Counted from the first letter of the stretch, positions 17,810 to 29,298 are shown. The stretch is DNA of 64,000 nucleotides from Flavobacteriales bacterium (GCA_016712535.1 JADJQW010000004.1:572559-636558), one strand, 5' to 3'. The notes: generated from the sequence alone by a model not told the origin. A program made the numbers and translations.

Positions 17810-18307
17810 ATGGCACGCACCAAGGAGAACGAAGCGCCGCTGCGCATCGCAGGCGGCCAGCTGATCGAGGCGCGGCGAGCATCGCTGAGCGCTTGGGGGC
17901 CGCACCGGCTCGAAGCCGTGGCGAGTGTCGACGATGTGCTGTACGTGAACGACAGCCGCGCCACCTTCCTCGATGCCGCGCTCGAATCACTGAGCACCAT
18001 CGAGCGCCGCATGGTGTGGATCGTGGGCGCGTGGAGCGAGGAGATGGCCAGTGCGCCCGCACAGGAGCTGCTGAACGACCGCGTGTCCGTGGTGGTGCTA
18101 TTCGGTCCCTTGGCCGTAGGCAGCGAAATGAGCCTGCCGGAGCACTTCTACCGCGTGGACGATCTGCGCACGGCGGTGTTCACAGCGCGCGAACTGGCGC
18201 AGCCCGGCGAGGTGGTGCTCTTCAGCCCGGCATGCCCCAGCGGCAACGGCTTCGCCAACTACGAAGAGCGCGGCGCGGAATTCAAACGGGCCGTGAGGGA
18301 CCTCTGA
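17810..18307 (+). CDS. Stand-alone MurD C-terminal-domain-like protein, function unknown
   Basis: A 165-residue protein that aligns by eye with only the last ~140 residues of the MurD encoded just upstream. HRLEAVASVDDVLYVNDSRA matches HRLERVASVHGVEFINDSKA, and VLFSPACPSGNGFANYEERG matches VLLSPACKSFDLFANYEERG, with a shared ending FK.AV..L. It has no P-loop and no UDP-binding domain, so it cannot be a complete ligase. Key positions differ: DSKATN becomes DSRATF, SPACKSFD becomes SPACPSGN, and the GGEEHGNDY segment is lost. It starts 20 bases after murD and ends 35 bases before ftsW, so it is probably co-transcribed. The frame is intact with normal codon use, arguing for a maintained gene rather than decay. 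A domain duplication of murD that diverged is the simplest origin. Confidence 0.8.
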   Translation: MARTKENEAPLRIAGGQLIEARRASLSAWGPHRLEAVASVDDVLYVNDSRATFLDAALESLSTIERRMVWIVGAWSEEMASAPAQELLNDRVSVVVLFGPLAVGSEMSLPEHFYRVDDLRTAVFTARELAQPGEVVLFSPACPSGNGFANYEERGAEFKRAVRDL

Positions 18308-18342
18308 ACGCAGCGAACGCATGATGATCTAAGTCCGTCCGC

Positions 18343-19515
18343 ATGACCACGCTCTTGAAGAAGCTCCCCGGCGACCGCACCATCTGGATGGCCGCGCTCT
18401 TCCTCGCGCTCATCAGCCTGCTGGCGGTGTACAGCTCCATCAGCTCCCTGGCCGTGAAGCGCGATGGCAGCACCCTCCACTTCCTGCTGAAGCATGCGCT
18501 GATGCTGGGTTCAGGCGGCCTCATCATGTACTACGCCAGCCTCCTGCGCCACGGCATCTACTCCCGCCTCGCGCAATTGAGCATATGGCTCGTGGCGGGC
18601 CTGCTGCTGCTCACGCTGGTGCTGGGCTCCAACATCAACGATGCGAGCCGCTGGCTCACCATCCCCATCATCAACCAGAGCTTCCAGACCAGCGATCTGG
18701 CCAAGGTCGTGCTCATCGCCTACCTGGCGCGCGTGCTCGCGAAGCACCACGGTGAGGAGTGGACCCTGCGCGAGGTCGCGCTCAAGCTCATGCTCCCCGT
18801 CGGGGTGATCTGCGGCCTGATCCTGCCCGCGAACTTCAGCACGGCCGCGTTGCTCTTCCTCATCTGCGTTACGCTCATGTTCATCGCGCAGGTGCCCATC
18901 AAGCACCTGGCGGTCCTCATCGGCTCGGCTGTGGCGGTTTTCGCTCTGCTGCTCCTCATCGCCGATTTCTTCCCTGACCTATTGCCTCGCGCAGCCACAT
19001 GGGCGGCCCGCATCAAGGCATTCGGCAGCGAGGCCGGCAGTGACGCGAACTACCAGGTGGAGCACGCCAAGATCGCCATCGCCAGCGGCGGCCTGTTCCC
19101 CAGCATGCCCGGCACGGCCGCTTCGCGCAATTGGCTGCCGCATCCCTACAGCGATATGATCTATGCCTTCATCGTGGAGGAGTACGGCAGCATCCTCGGC
19201 GGATTGGGCCTTCTGCTGCTGTACCTGATCCTGCTCCACCGCGCGGTTTCCATCGCCAAGCGCTGCGAGAAGCCCTTCGGCGCGCTGGTCTCCGTGGGCC
19301 TTGGGCTCTTGCTCGTGGTGCAAGCCATGGTGAACATGGCGGTGGCGGTGAACCTCGTGCCGGTCACCGGTCAGCCGCTGCCCTTGGTGAGCATGGGCGG
19401 CACCAGCGTGTGGTTCACCTGCCTGGCCATCGGCATCATCATCAGCGTGAGCCGGAGCCTGGAGCAGCCGCAAGAAGAAACGAAGGATGCCAAGCCGCGG
19501 ACAGCAGCCGCCTGA
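18343..19515 (+). CDS. ftsW: Septal peptidoglycan glycosyltransferase FtsW
   Basis: SEDS-family polymerase that makes septal glycan strands from lipid II together with FtsI. The 390-residue protein has about ten membrane helices. Family signatures visible are NDASRWLTIPIINQSFQTSD, the large periplasmic loop with YQVEHAKIAIASGGLFP and the PHPYSDMIYAFIVEEYG motif, and the C-terminal LPVTGQPLPLVSMGGTS-type block (NLVPVTGQPLPLVSMGGTSV). Position between murD and murG identifies it as FtsW rather than RodA. It overlaps the murG start by 29 bases. The 35-base gap upstream follows the orphan MurD-like gene. Confidence 0.95.
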   Translation: MTTLLKKLPGDRTIWMAALFLALISLLAVYSSISSLAVKRDGSTLHFLLKHALMLGSGGLIMYYASLLRHGIYSRLAQLSIWLVAGLLLLTLVLGSNINDASRWLTIPIINQSFQTSDLAKVVLIAYLARVLAKHHGEEWTLREVALKLMLPVGVICGLILPANFSTAALLFLICVTLMFIAQVPIKHLAVLIGSAVAVFALLLLIADFFPDLLPRAATWAARIKAFGSEAGSDANYQVEHAKIAIASGGLFPSMPGTAASRNWLPHPYSDMIYAFIVEEYGSILGGLGLLLLYLILLHRAVSIAKRCEKPFGALVSVGLGLLLVVQAMVNMAVAVNLVPVTGQPLPLVSMGGTSVWFTCLAIGIIISVSRSLEQPQEETKDAKPRTAAA

Positions 19516-20626
19516 TGCCGCCACGCACGCGCTGCGGGTGATGATCGCTGGCGGCGGCACCGGCGGGCACATCTTCCCGGCCATCGCCATCGCCCAGGCC
19601 GTGCGCGATTTGCGGCCCGATGCGCGTTTCCTCTTCGTGGGAGCTGAAGGGAAGATGGAGATGCAGAAGGTGCCGGCCGCGGGCTTCGCCATCGAGGCGC
19701 TGCCCATCCGCGGCTTCCAGCGCGGTTCATTGATCAAGAACATCGGCCTGCCGTGGCGCTTGCTGCGCAGCATGCTCAAAGCACGCGCCCTGGTGAAGCA
19801 ATTCAGGCCACAGGTGGCCGTGGGCGTGGGCGGCTACGCCAGCGGCCCCTTGCTGAAAGCCGCGCAGGGCATGGGCGTGCCCACCCTTATCCAGGAGCAG
19901 AACAGCTTCCCCGGCAAGACCAACATCCACCTGGCGAAGCGCGCCGCGCGCATCTGCGTGGCTTACGAAGGCATGGAGAGGTACTTCCCCAAGGAGCGCA
20001 TCCTTATCACCGGCAATCCGGTGCGCACCGATACCGTTAAGCTCACTGGCAAGAAGCCGCGCGGCCTGGAGCATTTCGGTCTCCGCGCTGATGCGCCCAT
20101 CCTCTTCATCACGGGTGGAAGCCTGGGAGCGCGCGGCGTGAATCGCGGCGTGGAAGCCGCGCTGCCGCTGTGGAAGAGGGAAGGGGTGCAAGTGATCTGG
20201 CAAACGGGCACTCCTTTCCTGAAGCAGGCGCAGGAAGCGGTGGCGCGCATCGGCTATGGGGATTGCAAGGTGCACGAGTTCGTGGACCGCATGGACCTGG
20301 CCTACGCCGCAGCGGACCTGGTGGTGGCGCGCGCCGGAGCCATCAGCGTGAGTGAGCTGTGCATCGTGGCCAAGCCCGCGATCCTGGTGCCGCTGCCCAC
20401 CGCCGCCGAGGACCACCAGACCCACAACGCGCGGGCGCTCACCGATCGAGGGGCGGCCGTGCTGCTGCGCGATGCCGATGCAGTGGAGCAGCTCGGTGCG
20501 AAGGCCTTGGAGCTCATCCGCGATCAGCAGGCGTTGGATCGTTTGCGACTGGCCATCGCCGGGCTCGCCCAGCATGATGCGGCGCAGGCCATCGCCGCGG
20601 AAGTGATCCGCATCGCCCGGGCATGA
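19487..20626 (+). CDS. murG: UDP-GlcNAc:undecaprenyl-PP-MurNAc-pentapeptide GlcNAc transferase
   Basis: Converts lipid I to lipid II at the inner face of the membrane (GT-B glycosyltransferase). The 379-residue frame contains the glycine-rich loop MIAGGGTGGHIFPAIAIAQ, VGVGGYASGPLL, LIQEQNSFPGKTN, FITGGSLGARGVN and the donor-binding block VARAGAISVSELC...PLPTAAEDHQTHNA. The ATG at 19487 overlaps the 3' end of ftsW by 29 bases; an ATG at 19541 (MIAGGGTGGH) would avoid the overlap and remove 18 poorly conserved residues, so the true start could be either. A 114-base gap with a short inverted repeat separates it from murC. Confidence 0.96.
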   Translation: MPSRGQQPPDAATHALRVMIAGGGTGGHIFPAIAIAQAVRDLRPDARFLFVGAEGKMEMQKVPAAGFAIEALPIRGFQRGSLIKNIGLPWRLLRSMLKARALVKQFRPQVAVGVGGYASGPLLKAAQGMGVPTLIQEQNSFPGKTNIHLAKRAARICVAYEGMERYFPKERILITGNPVRTDTVKLTGKKPRGLEHFGLRADAPILFITGGSLGARGVNRGVEAALPLWKREGVQVIWQTGTPFLKQAQEAVARIGYGDCKVHEFVDRMDLAYAAADLVVARAGAISVSELCIVAKPAILVPLPTAAEDHQTHNARALTDRGAAVLLRDADAVEQLGAKALELIRDQQALDRLRLAIAGLAQHDAAQAIAAEVIRIARA

Positions 20627-20630
20627 AAAA

Positions 20631-20722
20631 GCACAGATCCATCCACGGATGCCGCCGATGAATGCAGAGTCGCTTGCGCGAGGAGGCCAGTTCAACGGCA
20701 TTCCTCTGTGCCATCCGTGGAC
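20631..20722. repeat. Repeat-like spacer between murG and murC
   Basis: CCACGGATG at 20653-20661 is complementary to CATCCGTGG at 20712-20720, and CACAG (left) and CTGTG (right) words accompany the arms. The composition (CACAGAT.CATCCACGGATG) looks like the degenerate dispersed palindromes found between genes in many bacterial genomes. It interrupts an otherwise near-gapless operon. Confidence 0.5.
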
Positions 20723-20740
20723 AACGCATACTGCACTTCC

Positions 20741-22120
20741 ATGAGCACGCTCACAGGCAATCGATTCTTCTTCATCGGCATCGGCGGCATCGGCATGAGC
20801 GGCCTGGCGCGCTACTTCCGCCGGCGGGGCGCACACGTGGCGGGTTACGACCGGACGCCGAGCGAGCTCACGAACCAATTGCAGAGCGAAGGGGTCGAGG
20901 TGCAATTCAATGAACGGGCCGAGCTGATCCCCGACGCATACCGTGATGCGCCAAAGGGTGAAGTGATGGTGGTGCGCACGCCCGCCGTTCCGGTGAGCAG
21001 TCCGCTTTTGAAGTATTGGGAGGAAAAGGGCGCGCGCATCCTTAAGCGCGCCGAGGTGCTGGGCATGATCACGCGGGACAAGCCCACCATCGCGGTGGCA
21101 GGCACGCATGGCAAGACCACCGTGAGCACCATGCTCGCGCACCTGCTCACGGCAGGCAAGGTGCCCTGCAACGCCTTCCTTGGCGGCATCAGCAGCAACT
21201 ACGGCACCAATGTGCTGCTGAACGACGATGCCGCCATCAACGTGGTGGAAGCCGATGAGTACGACCGCAGTTTCCTGCAGCTCTGCCCGGCCCAGAGCAT
21301 CATCACCGCCATGGATCCCGATCACCTCGACATCTATGGCACGCCTGAAGCCATGTTCGAGGCCTACACCGCTTTCGCTGTTCAGTGCGAAGGCCCGCTG
21401 CTGGTGCATGAGCGCATCGCCAGGCACTTTGAGGACCGCACGCAGCTGGGCACCTATTCGCTGGACGGCCGCAATGAGCCCCGCGCCGAGAACATCACCA
21501 TTGCGAACGGACGCTATCACTTCGATCTCATCGCCGAGGGCCGGGAGCTGCGCGGCCTCACCTTGGGAATGCCCGGGAAGCATAACGTCGAGAATGCCAT
21601 CGCTGCGAGCACCGTGGCCCTGCGCCTGGGCGTGCCCCCGGAACTGCTGCGCCTCGGCCTGGCCTCGTTCCGCGGCGTGGCCCGCCGCTTCGAGACCCGG
21701 ATCAGCGGTCCGCGCATCGCGCTGATCGACGATTACGCGCACCACCCCAAGGAGCTCGATGCCTGCATCGCCAGCGTGCGCGAATTGTACCCGGGACGCA
21801 AGGTCACAGGTGTTTTCCAGCCCCACCTCTTCACCCGCACCCGCGACCTGGCGCCGGAGTTCGCGCGGAGCCTTGCAGCGCTTGACGAACTGATCCTGCT
21901 CCCCATCTATCCGGCGCGCGAAGAGCCGATCGCCGGGATCAGCTCGGAATGGCTCCTCGAACAAGTGCCTATGGATAAGAAGTCGTGCGTGGCCGGCACC
22001 GCGCTCGTGGAAGCTCTTGCTTCGCGAACGGTCGATGTCGTGGTCACCATGGGGGCCGGGGACATCGACCGTTTGGTGCCCGCGATCGAACGACTGCTGA
22101 ACGAACGCCATCCGCAATGA
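20741..22120 (+). CDS. murC: UDP-N-acetylmuramate--L-alanine ligase
   Basis: First amino-acid-adding Mur ligase; couples L-Ala to UDP-MurNAc with ATP. From the ATG at 20741 the 459-residue protein begins MSTLTGNRFFFIGIGGIGMS, the MurC glycine-rich UDP-binding turn. It then has the P-loop AGTHGKTTVSTML from residue 121, ADEYDRSFLQL (catalytic Glu/Asp region), DPDHLDIY, GKHNVENAIAA, and the C-terminal IDDYAHHPKEL and FQPHLFTRT motifs. The frame is open to a GTG at 20708, but that would start within the repeat-like spacer. Its stop overlaps the ftsQ start (ATGA). All motifs of an active ligase are present. Confidence 0.97.
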   Translation: MSTLTGNRFFFIGIGGIGMSGLARYFRRRGAHVAGYDRTPSELTNQLQSEGVEVQFNERAELIPDAYRDAPKGEVMVVRTPAVPVSSPLLKYWEEKGARILKRAEVLGMITRDKPTIAVAGTHGKTTVSTMLAHLLTAGKVPCNAFLGGISSNYGTNVLLNDDAAINVVEADEYDRSFLQLCPAQSIITAMDPDHLDIYGTPEAMFEAYTAFAVQCEGPLLVHERIARHFEDRTQLGTYSLDGRNEPRAENITIANGRYHFDLIAEGRELRGLTLGMPGKHNVENAIAASTVALRLGVPPELLRLGLASFRGVARRFETRISGPRIALIDDYAHHPKELDACIASVRELYPGRKVTGVFQPHLFTRTRDLAPEFARSLAALDELILLPIYPAREEPIAGISSEWLLEQVPMDKKSCVAGTALVEALASRTVDVVVTMGAGDIDRLVPAIERLLNERHPQ

Positions 22121-22926
22121 GCCGCCTCCGCCGCCTCCTCCGTCCGCTCGGCATCGCGCTGGGTGCCTTGGGCGCGCTGATCACGCTCGGCTTCGTGGAG
22201 CACAGCACCGCCTCTGCGCCCATCGCCGATGTGAAGGTGCGTGTGCTGGGCGGCGAGGGCCTGCACTTCATCGATGAGCCTGCCGTGCGACGAGCCATCG
22301 TTGATCAAGGCGCGGTGATCGGCACGGCCAGCGGCCAGGTTGACCTTGCCGGGCTTGAGCAACGCCTGCGCGCTATCCCCTGTGTGGCCGGAGCCGAGGC
22401 CTACCACGACCTCAACGGCGCGCTCCACGTCACCGTGCGGCAGCGCGAACCCGTGATCCGCGTGATCAATGCCGATGGCAGCAGCTTCTACATCGATGCC
22501 GACGGATACACCATGCCGGTGGAGGAGCGCTTCACTGCCCGCGTACCTGTGGCCATGGGCTGGCTCCATGAGCCTGGTGCCGTGGATGGCGTGATCAACG
22601 TGCATGGCCACGACACCCTCACGGCCCAATACCGCTCGGACGAGCTCCACCGCCTCGCCCTCTTCCTTCACCACGATGAATTGTGGAGCGCGCTGATCGA
22701 TCAGGTGGTGGTAGCCGCCGATGGCCAGTTCGAGCTCGTGCCGACCGTGGGAGCGCAACGGATCCTGATCGGCGATGGCAGCGCCCTTGAGCAGCGCTTC
22801 GCCAAACTGCGCCTCTTCTACCAGCACGGCATGCCGAAGGCCGACTGGCGCCGCTACAACCGCATCGACCTGCGCTTCAGCGACCAGATCGTCTGCACCA
22901 AACGAACCAATCCCTACGAACAGTGA
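22117..22926 (+). CDS. ftsQ: Cell division protein FtsQ
   Basis: Bitopic divisome scaffold protein. The 269-residue protein starts MSRLRRLLRPLGIALGALGA, a positively charged N-terminus followed by one transmembrane helix (about residues 9-28). A POTRA-like periplasmic domain (ADVKVRVLGGEGLHFIDEPA...) and the FtsQ domain with EAYHDLNGALHVTVRQREPV follow. FYIDADGYTMPVEERFTARV is characteristic of Bacteroidota FtsQ. The start at 22117 overlaps the murC stop; a much longer open frame upstream is a shadow of murC. The stop overlaps the GTG of ftsA. Partner proteins are expected to be FtsL and an FtsB-like protein not found here. Confidence 0.93.
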   Translation: MSRLRRLLRPLGIALGALGALITLGFVEHSTASAPIADVKVRVLGGEGLHFIDEPAVRRAIVDQGAVIGTASGQVDLAGLEQRLRAIPCVAGAEAYHDLNGALHVTVRQREPVIRVINADGSSFYIDADGYTMPVEERFTARVPVAMGWLHEPGAVDGVINVHGHDTLTAQYRSDELHRLALFLHHDELWSALIDQVVVAADGQFELVPTVGAQRILIGDGSALEQRFAKLRLFYQHGMPKADWRRYNRIDLRFSDQIVCTKRTNPYEQ

Positions 22927-24227
22927 GCAGCTCCACGGACAACCACCAGGACATCGTCGCCGGCCTCGACATCGGCACCACCAAGATCGCGTGCATCGTT
23001 GGGCGCCGGAACGCCCAGGGCAAGATCGAAGTGCTCGGCATGGGCAAGGCTCGCAGCGAGGGTGTTACCCGCGGCGTGGTGGCCAACATCCCCCGGACCG
23101 TCGATAGCATCAAGGCCGCCATGAACGATGCCGCCGACATGGCCGGCGTGATCATCGAGACCGTTCACGTGGGCATCGCGGGCCAGCACATCCGCAGCAT
23201 GCAGCATCGCGGCATGAAGATGCGCCAGAGCATCGAGGAGGAGATCTCGCAGAAGGACATCGATCAGCTGATCGAAGAGAGCCACCGCCTGGTGATGCCT
23301 CCCGGGGAGGAGATCATCCACGTGATCCCGCAGGAGTTCATCGTGGACAACGAGCAGGGCATCCCCGACCCGATCGGCATGAGCGGCATCCGGCTCGAAG
23401 CCAATTTCCACATCATCAGCGGGCAGGTCACCGCGGCGCGCAACATCAACAAGTGCGTGCATCGCGCGGGCCTCAACGTAACGGGCCTCATCCTAGAGCC
23501 TTTGGCCAGTGCCGAAGCGGTTCTCAGCCAGCAGGAGAAGGAGGCCGGCGTGGTGCTCGTGGACATCGGCGGCGGCACCACCGACATCGCCATCTTCCTG
23601 GATAACATCATCCGCCACACCGCAGTGATCCCCTTCGGCGGCAACGTGGTCACCGAGGATATCCGCCAGGGCTGCGGCATCATGCGCGATCAGGCCGAGT
23701 TGCTGAAGACCAAGTTCGGCAGCGCCCTCGGCACCGAGAACAAGGAGAATGAGGTGGTCTGCATCCCCGGCCTGCGCGGCCGCGAGCCCAAGGAGATCAG
23801 CCTGCGCATGCTGGCCGAGGTGATCCAGGCGCGCATGGAGGAGATCATCGAGCACATCCATTTCGAGATCCGGAACAGCGGCCTCGAGAAGCAGCTCATC
23901 GCTGGCATCGTGCTCACCGGCGGCGGCGCCCAGCTCAAGCACCTGAAGCACCTGGTTGAGCTGCTCACCGGCATGGACGCGCGCATCGGCTACCCGAACG
24001 AGCACTTGGGCCAGAGCAAGATCGAAGCCGTCACCAGCCCGCTCTTCGCCACGGGAGTCGGGCTCGTGATGAAGGGCTTCGAGCATCTGGACAACGTGCG
24101 CGCCCGCATCCCTGCCGAAGCGGCGCCGCGCAAGAGCAAGGTGAACACCGGCTCCGGCATCGGGAGCATCTTCGACAAGTTCATCGCCAAGACCTCGGAC
24201 CTCCTGAGCACGGACGACGACATCTGA
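22923..24227 (+). CDS. ftsA: Cell division protein FtsA
   Basis: Actin-like ATPase that tethers FtsZ filaments to the membrane. The 434-residue protein uses a GTG start at 22923 overlapping the ftsQ stop. It has the phosphate-1 motif AGLDIGTTKIACIVG, the 1C (SHS2) domain around residues 80-160, phosphate-2 VLVDIGGGTTDIAIF, and the adenosine motif GIVLTGGGAQLKHLKHLVEL. The C-terminal end is FDKFIAKTSDLLSTDDDI, compatible with an amphipathic membrane-targeting helix. Length is normal. It is followed by ftsZ after 59 bases, the usual order. Confidence 0.96.
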   Translation: MSSSTDNHQDIVAGLDIGTTKIACIVGRRNAQGKIEVLGMGKARSEGVTRGVVANIPRTVDSIKAAMNDAADMAGVIIETVHVGIAGQHIRSMQHRGMKMRQSIEEEISQKDIDQLIEESHRLVMPPGEEIIHVIPQEFIVDNEQGIPDPIGMSGIRLEANFHIISGQVTAARNINKCVHRAGLNVTGLILEPLASAEAVLSQQEKEAGVVLVDIGGGTTDIAIFLDNIIRHTAVIPFGGNVVTEDIRQGCGIMRDQAELLKTKFGSALGTENKENEVVCIPGLRGREPKEISLRMLAEVIQARMEEIIEHIHFEIRNSGLEKQLIAGIVLTGGGAQLKHLKHLVELLTGMDARIGYPNEHLGQSKIEAVTSPLFATGVGLVMKGFEHLDNVRARIPAEAAPRKSKVNTGSGIGSIFDKFIAKTSDLLSTDDDI

Positions 24228-24286
24228 TCCCTACCTGATCCCAAGCGCCGCCCCACGGCCCTCAACCACCCTCAAGCACCAACGCC

Positions 24287-25951
24287 ATGAAATTCGAACT
24301 TCCCAAGGAGCTCAGCTCGATCATCAAGGTGATCGGCGTGGGCGGCGGCGGCAGCAACGCCGTGAACCACATGTTCGCCCAAGGCATCAACGGCGTGGAC
24401 TTCATCGTGTGCAACACCGATCGCCAGGCGCTCGACCTGAGCCCCGTGCCCGTGAAGATCCAGCTCGGTCCCAGCCTTACCGAAGGCCTCGGTGCCGGCA
24501 GCCTTCCCGAGAAAGGCAAGGACGCCGCGCAGGAGAACCTCGATGAGATCCGCCAGGTGCTGAGCAACCGCACCAAGATGCTCTTCATCACCGCCGGCAT
24601 GGGCGGCGGCACCGGCACCGGCGCAGGCCCGGTCGTAGCCGGCATCGCCCGCGAGCTGGGCGTCCTCACCGTCGGCATCGTCACCATGCCCTTCCAGTGG
24701 GAGGGCCCCAAGCGCAAGAAGCAGGCGCTGGCCGGCATGGAGGAGCTGCGCAACGTGGTCGATACGCTGCTGGTGATCAACAACGACCGCCTTCGGGAGC
24801 AGTACGGCAACCTCAGCCTCGACAACGCCTTCGCGCATGCCGACGATGTGCTGGCCACGGCCGCGCGCGGGATCGTGGACATCATCACCAAGACCGGCAA
24901 GGTGAATGTTGATTTCGAGGACGTGAAGACGGTGATGACGCGCAGCGGAGTGGCCATCATGGGCATGGCCGAGGTGGAAGGGGAGGACCGCGCATTGCGC
25001 GCTGCCCAGGAAGCGCTCGATTCGCCGCTGCTCAACGACAACGATATCCGGGGCGCCAAGTTCGTGCTGTTCAACGTGGAGCACGGCGTCAACGAGATCA
25101 GCCTCGACGAGATCGAGGAGATCACGCGGCACATCCAGTCGGCCGCTGGCGAGGATGCCGATGTGATCTTCGGGTACGGCCGTGATGAATCTCTCGGATC
25201 GAAGCTGCGCCTCACGGTGATCGCGACCGGTTTCGATGCCAGGCCCGATACCGGCGGAGGGCGCACGACCCTCTCGCAGCGCACGGTGATACCGCTCGAT
25301 GCGGACGTGCCCACCATGATCACGCAGCCCATCGCCAATCCGGTCACGGGAGCCGCTGCGCCCGCGGCTCCAGCGCCGCCGCCCGCTGCGGATGAGCCCT
25401 ACATCGTGGTGAAGGAGCAAGCGGCACCCGTCGCTGAAGCTAAGCCTCCGGCCGATGGCATGCCGCCCAAGGCCGAGCCCATCACGCAGCGCACCATCGA
25501 ATTCGAGGTGGAGCCCCTTGCCCCGCGCATCCTGACGCCCGAGCCGCCCGCTGAGAAGCTGGTGCATGGCCTTTACGATGAATCCGAGGAAGGTGTCACC
25601 GCCCTGCCTCCTGCTGTGCCGCCGGTGACAGCCGCACAGCGCAGCGCAACACAGCCCCATGAGGCGGAGATCCATGATGCACGGCCTGCAGCAGCGGATC
25701 AAGCCGTGCGTTCCGAGGAGCGCTTGAACCAGATGCGCGAGGTGCACCTGCGCATGCGCTCGCCGAATGGCGTGGCCGACATGGAACGTGAGCCCGCCTA
25801 CATCCGTCGCCGCATGCAGCTGCACGAAGGTCCCAAGAGCACCGACAGCAGCATCAGCCGCTTCTCCCTCAACGAGACCGTGGATGAGGGCGGTGAGCGC
25901 CGCATCACGCTCAGCAAGAACAACCCGCACCTCCACGATCGGGTCGACTGA
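24287..25951 (+). CDS. ftsZ: Cell division protein FtsZ
   Basis: Tubulin-like GTPase forming the division ring. The 554-residue protein has the nucleotide loop IGVGGGGSNAVNHMFAQGI, the tubulin signature GGGTGTGAGPVVAGIA, the T5-T6 region with NNDRLR, and the synergy loop with VNVDFEDVKTVM. The GTPase core is about residues 1-320. A long Pro/Ala-rich linker (about 325-520) makes it larger than the E. coli protein (383 residues), as usual in Bacteroidota. The tail ends NNPHLHDRVD, resembling the conserved LHDxVD-type end of Bacteroidota FtsZ. Last gene of the dcw cluster, followed directly by a strong hairpin terminator. Confidence 0.97.
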   Translation: MKFELPKELSSIIKVIGVGGGGSNAVNHMFAQGINGVDFIVCNTDRQALDLSPVPVKIQLGPSLTEGLGAGSLPEKGKDAAQENLDEIRQVLSNRTKMLFITAGMGGGTGTGAGPVVAGIARELGVLTVGIVTMPFQWEGPKRKKQALAGMEELRNVVDTLLVINNDRLREQYGNLSLDNAFAHADDVLATAARGIVDIITKTGKVNVDFEDVKTVMTRSGVAIMGMAEVEGEDRALRAAQEALDSPLLNDNDIRGAKFVLFNVEHGVNEISLDEIEEITRHIQSAAGEDADVIFGYGRDESLGSKLRLTVIATGFDARPDTGGGRTTLSQRTVIPLDADVPTMITQPIANPVTGAAAPAAPAPPPAADEPYIVVKEQAAPVAEAKPPADGMPPKAEPITQRTIEFEVEPLAPRILTPEPPAEKLVHGLYDESEEGVTALPPAVPPVTAAQRSATQPHEAEIHDARPAAADQAVRSEERLNQMREVHLRMRSPNGVADMEREPAYIRRRMQLHEGPKSTDSSISRFSLNETVDEGGERRITLSKNNPHLHDRVD

Positions 25952-25966
25952 TTAGTGGCAATCATA

Positions 25967-26007
25967 ACGCAGCGCCCGGCGGATCACCTTCGCCGGGCGC
26001 GCTGCTT
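25967..26007 (+). terminator. Terminator of the dcw operon after ftsZ
   Basis: GCGCCCGGCG at 25972-25981 pairs perfectly with CGCCGGGCGC at 25991-26000 (10 bp, loop 9). Flanking GCAGC and GCTGC words can extend it, and GCTGCTTTCC follows. It lies 20 bases after the ftsZ stop. Confidence 0.8.
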
Positions 26008-26024
26008 TCCGCCATCTTCGCCCC

Positions 26025-26480
26025 ATGAACCTGCAAGAGCGAATAGACGCTGACATCAAGGCCGCGATGCTGGCCCGCGACAAGGACAAGCTGAACGCCC
26101 TCCGGGCCATCAAGAGCGCGATCCTGCTCGAACTCACCAAGGAAGGCGGTGGCGGCGGCCTGGAGGAAGCGGCTGGCATGAAGATCCTGCAGAAGCTGCA
26201 TAAGCAGCGTGCAGAGGCCGCAGCGATCTATCACCAGCAAGGCCGTGCCGATCTCGCCGGCGAGGAGGAGGCCCAAGCCAAAGTGATCGAGGCCTATCTG
26301 CCCCAGCGCATGAGCGAGGCGGAGGTGGAGGCCGCAGTTCGCGCCATCATCGCATCAACAGGCGCAGCTGGCATGAAGGACATGGGCCGCGTGATGGGTG
26401 AGGCCAATGAGCAGCTGGCCGGCAAGGCCGATGGCAGTGCGGTGGCGGCATTGGTGAAGAGACTGCTGGGGGCGCTGTAG
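26025..26480 (+). CDS. GatB/YqeY domain-containing protein
   Basis: A 151-residue protein of the YqeY family, related to the tRNA-binding tail domain of the GatB subunit of aspartyl/glutamyl-tRNA amidotransferase. It starts MNLQERIDADIKAAMLARDK and contains LNALRAIKSAILLELTKEG, then EAYLPQRMSEAEVEAAVRAI and the end block GMKDMGRVMGEANEQLAGKA. Length is typical (about 150). Stand-alone YqeY proteins probably bind tRNA, but their role is not established. It lies after the ftsZ terminator, about 70 bases from the ftsZ stop, and ends at a perfect 21-bp hairpin shared with the converging pyrophosphatase gene. Confidence 0.92.
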   Translation: MNLQERIDADIKAAMLARDKDKLNALRAIKSAILLELTKEGGGGGLEEAAGMKILQKLHKQRAEAAAIYHQQGRADLAGEEEAQAKVIEAYLPQRMSEAEVEAAVRAIIASTGAAGMKDMGRVMGEANEQLAGKADGSAVAALVKRLLGAL

Positions 26481-26494
26481 ACTGGATCACTTTG

Positions 26495-26537
26495 GAACGG
26501 AGAAGCCCGCTGCTTCAAGCAGCGGGCTTCTCCGTTC
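26495..26537. terminator. Bidirectional hairpin terminator between converging genes
   Basis: Positions 26495-26515 are exactly complementary to 26517-26537: a 21-bp perfect inverted repeat around one central base, core GAAGCCCGCTGCTT. It lies between the stops of the YqeY gene (26480) and the pyrophosphatase gene (26551). No long T-run flanks it on either strand. Confidence 0.8.
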
Positions 26538-26550
26538 ATGGGGGTGGGGG

Positions 26551-29298
<2,748 letters not shown>

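Noticed and set aside
17810..18307. Frameshifted 3' end of murD
   Set aside because: murD itself is full length with its own complete C-terminal domain, so this is an additional copy of that domain, not a displaced end.
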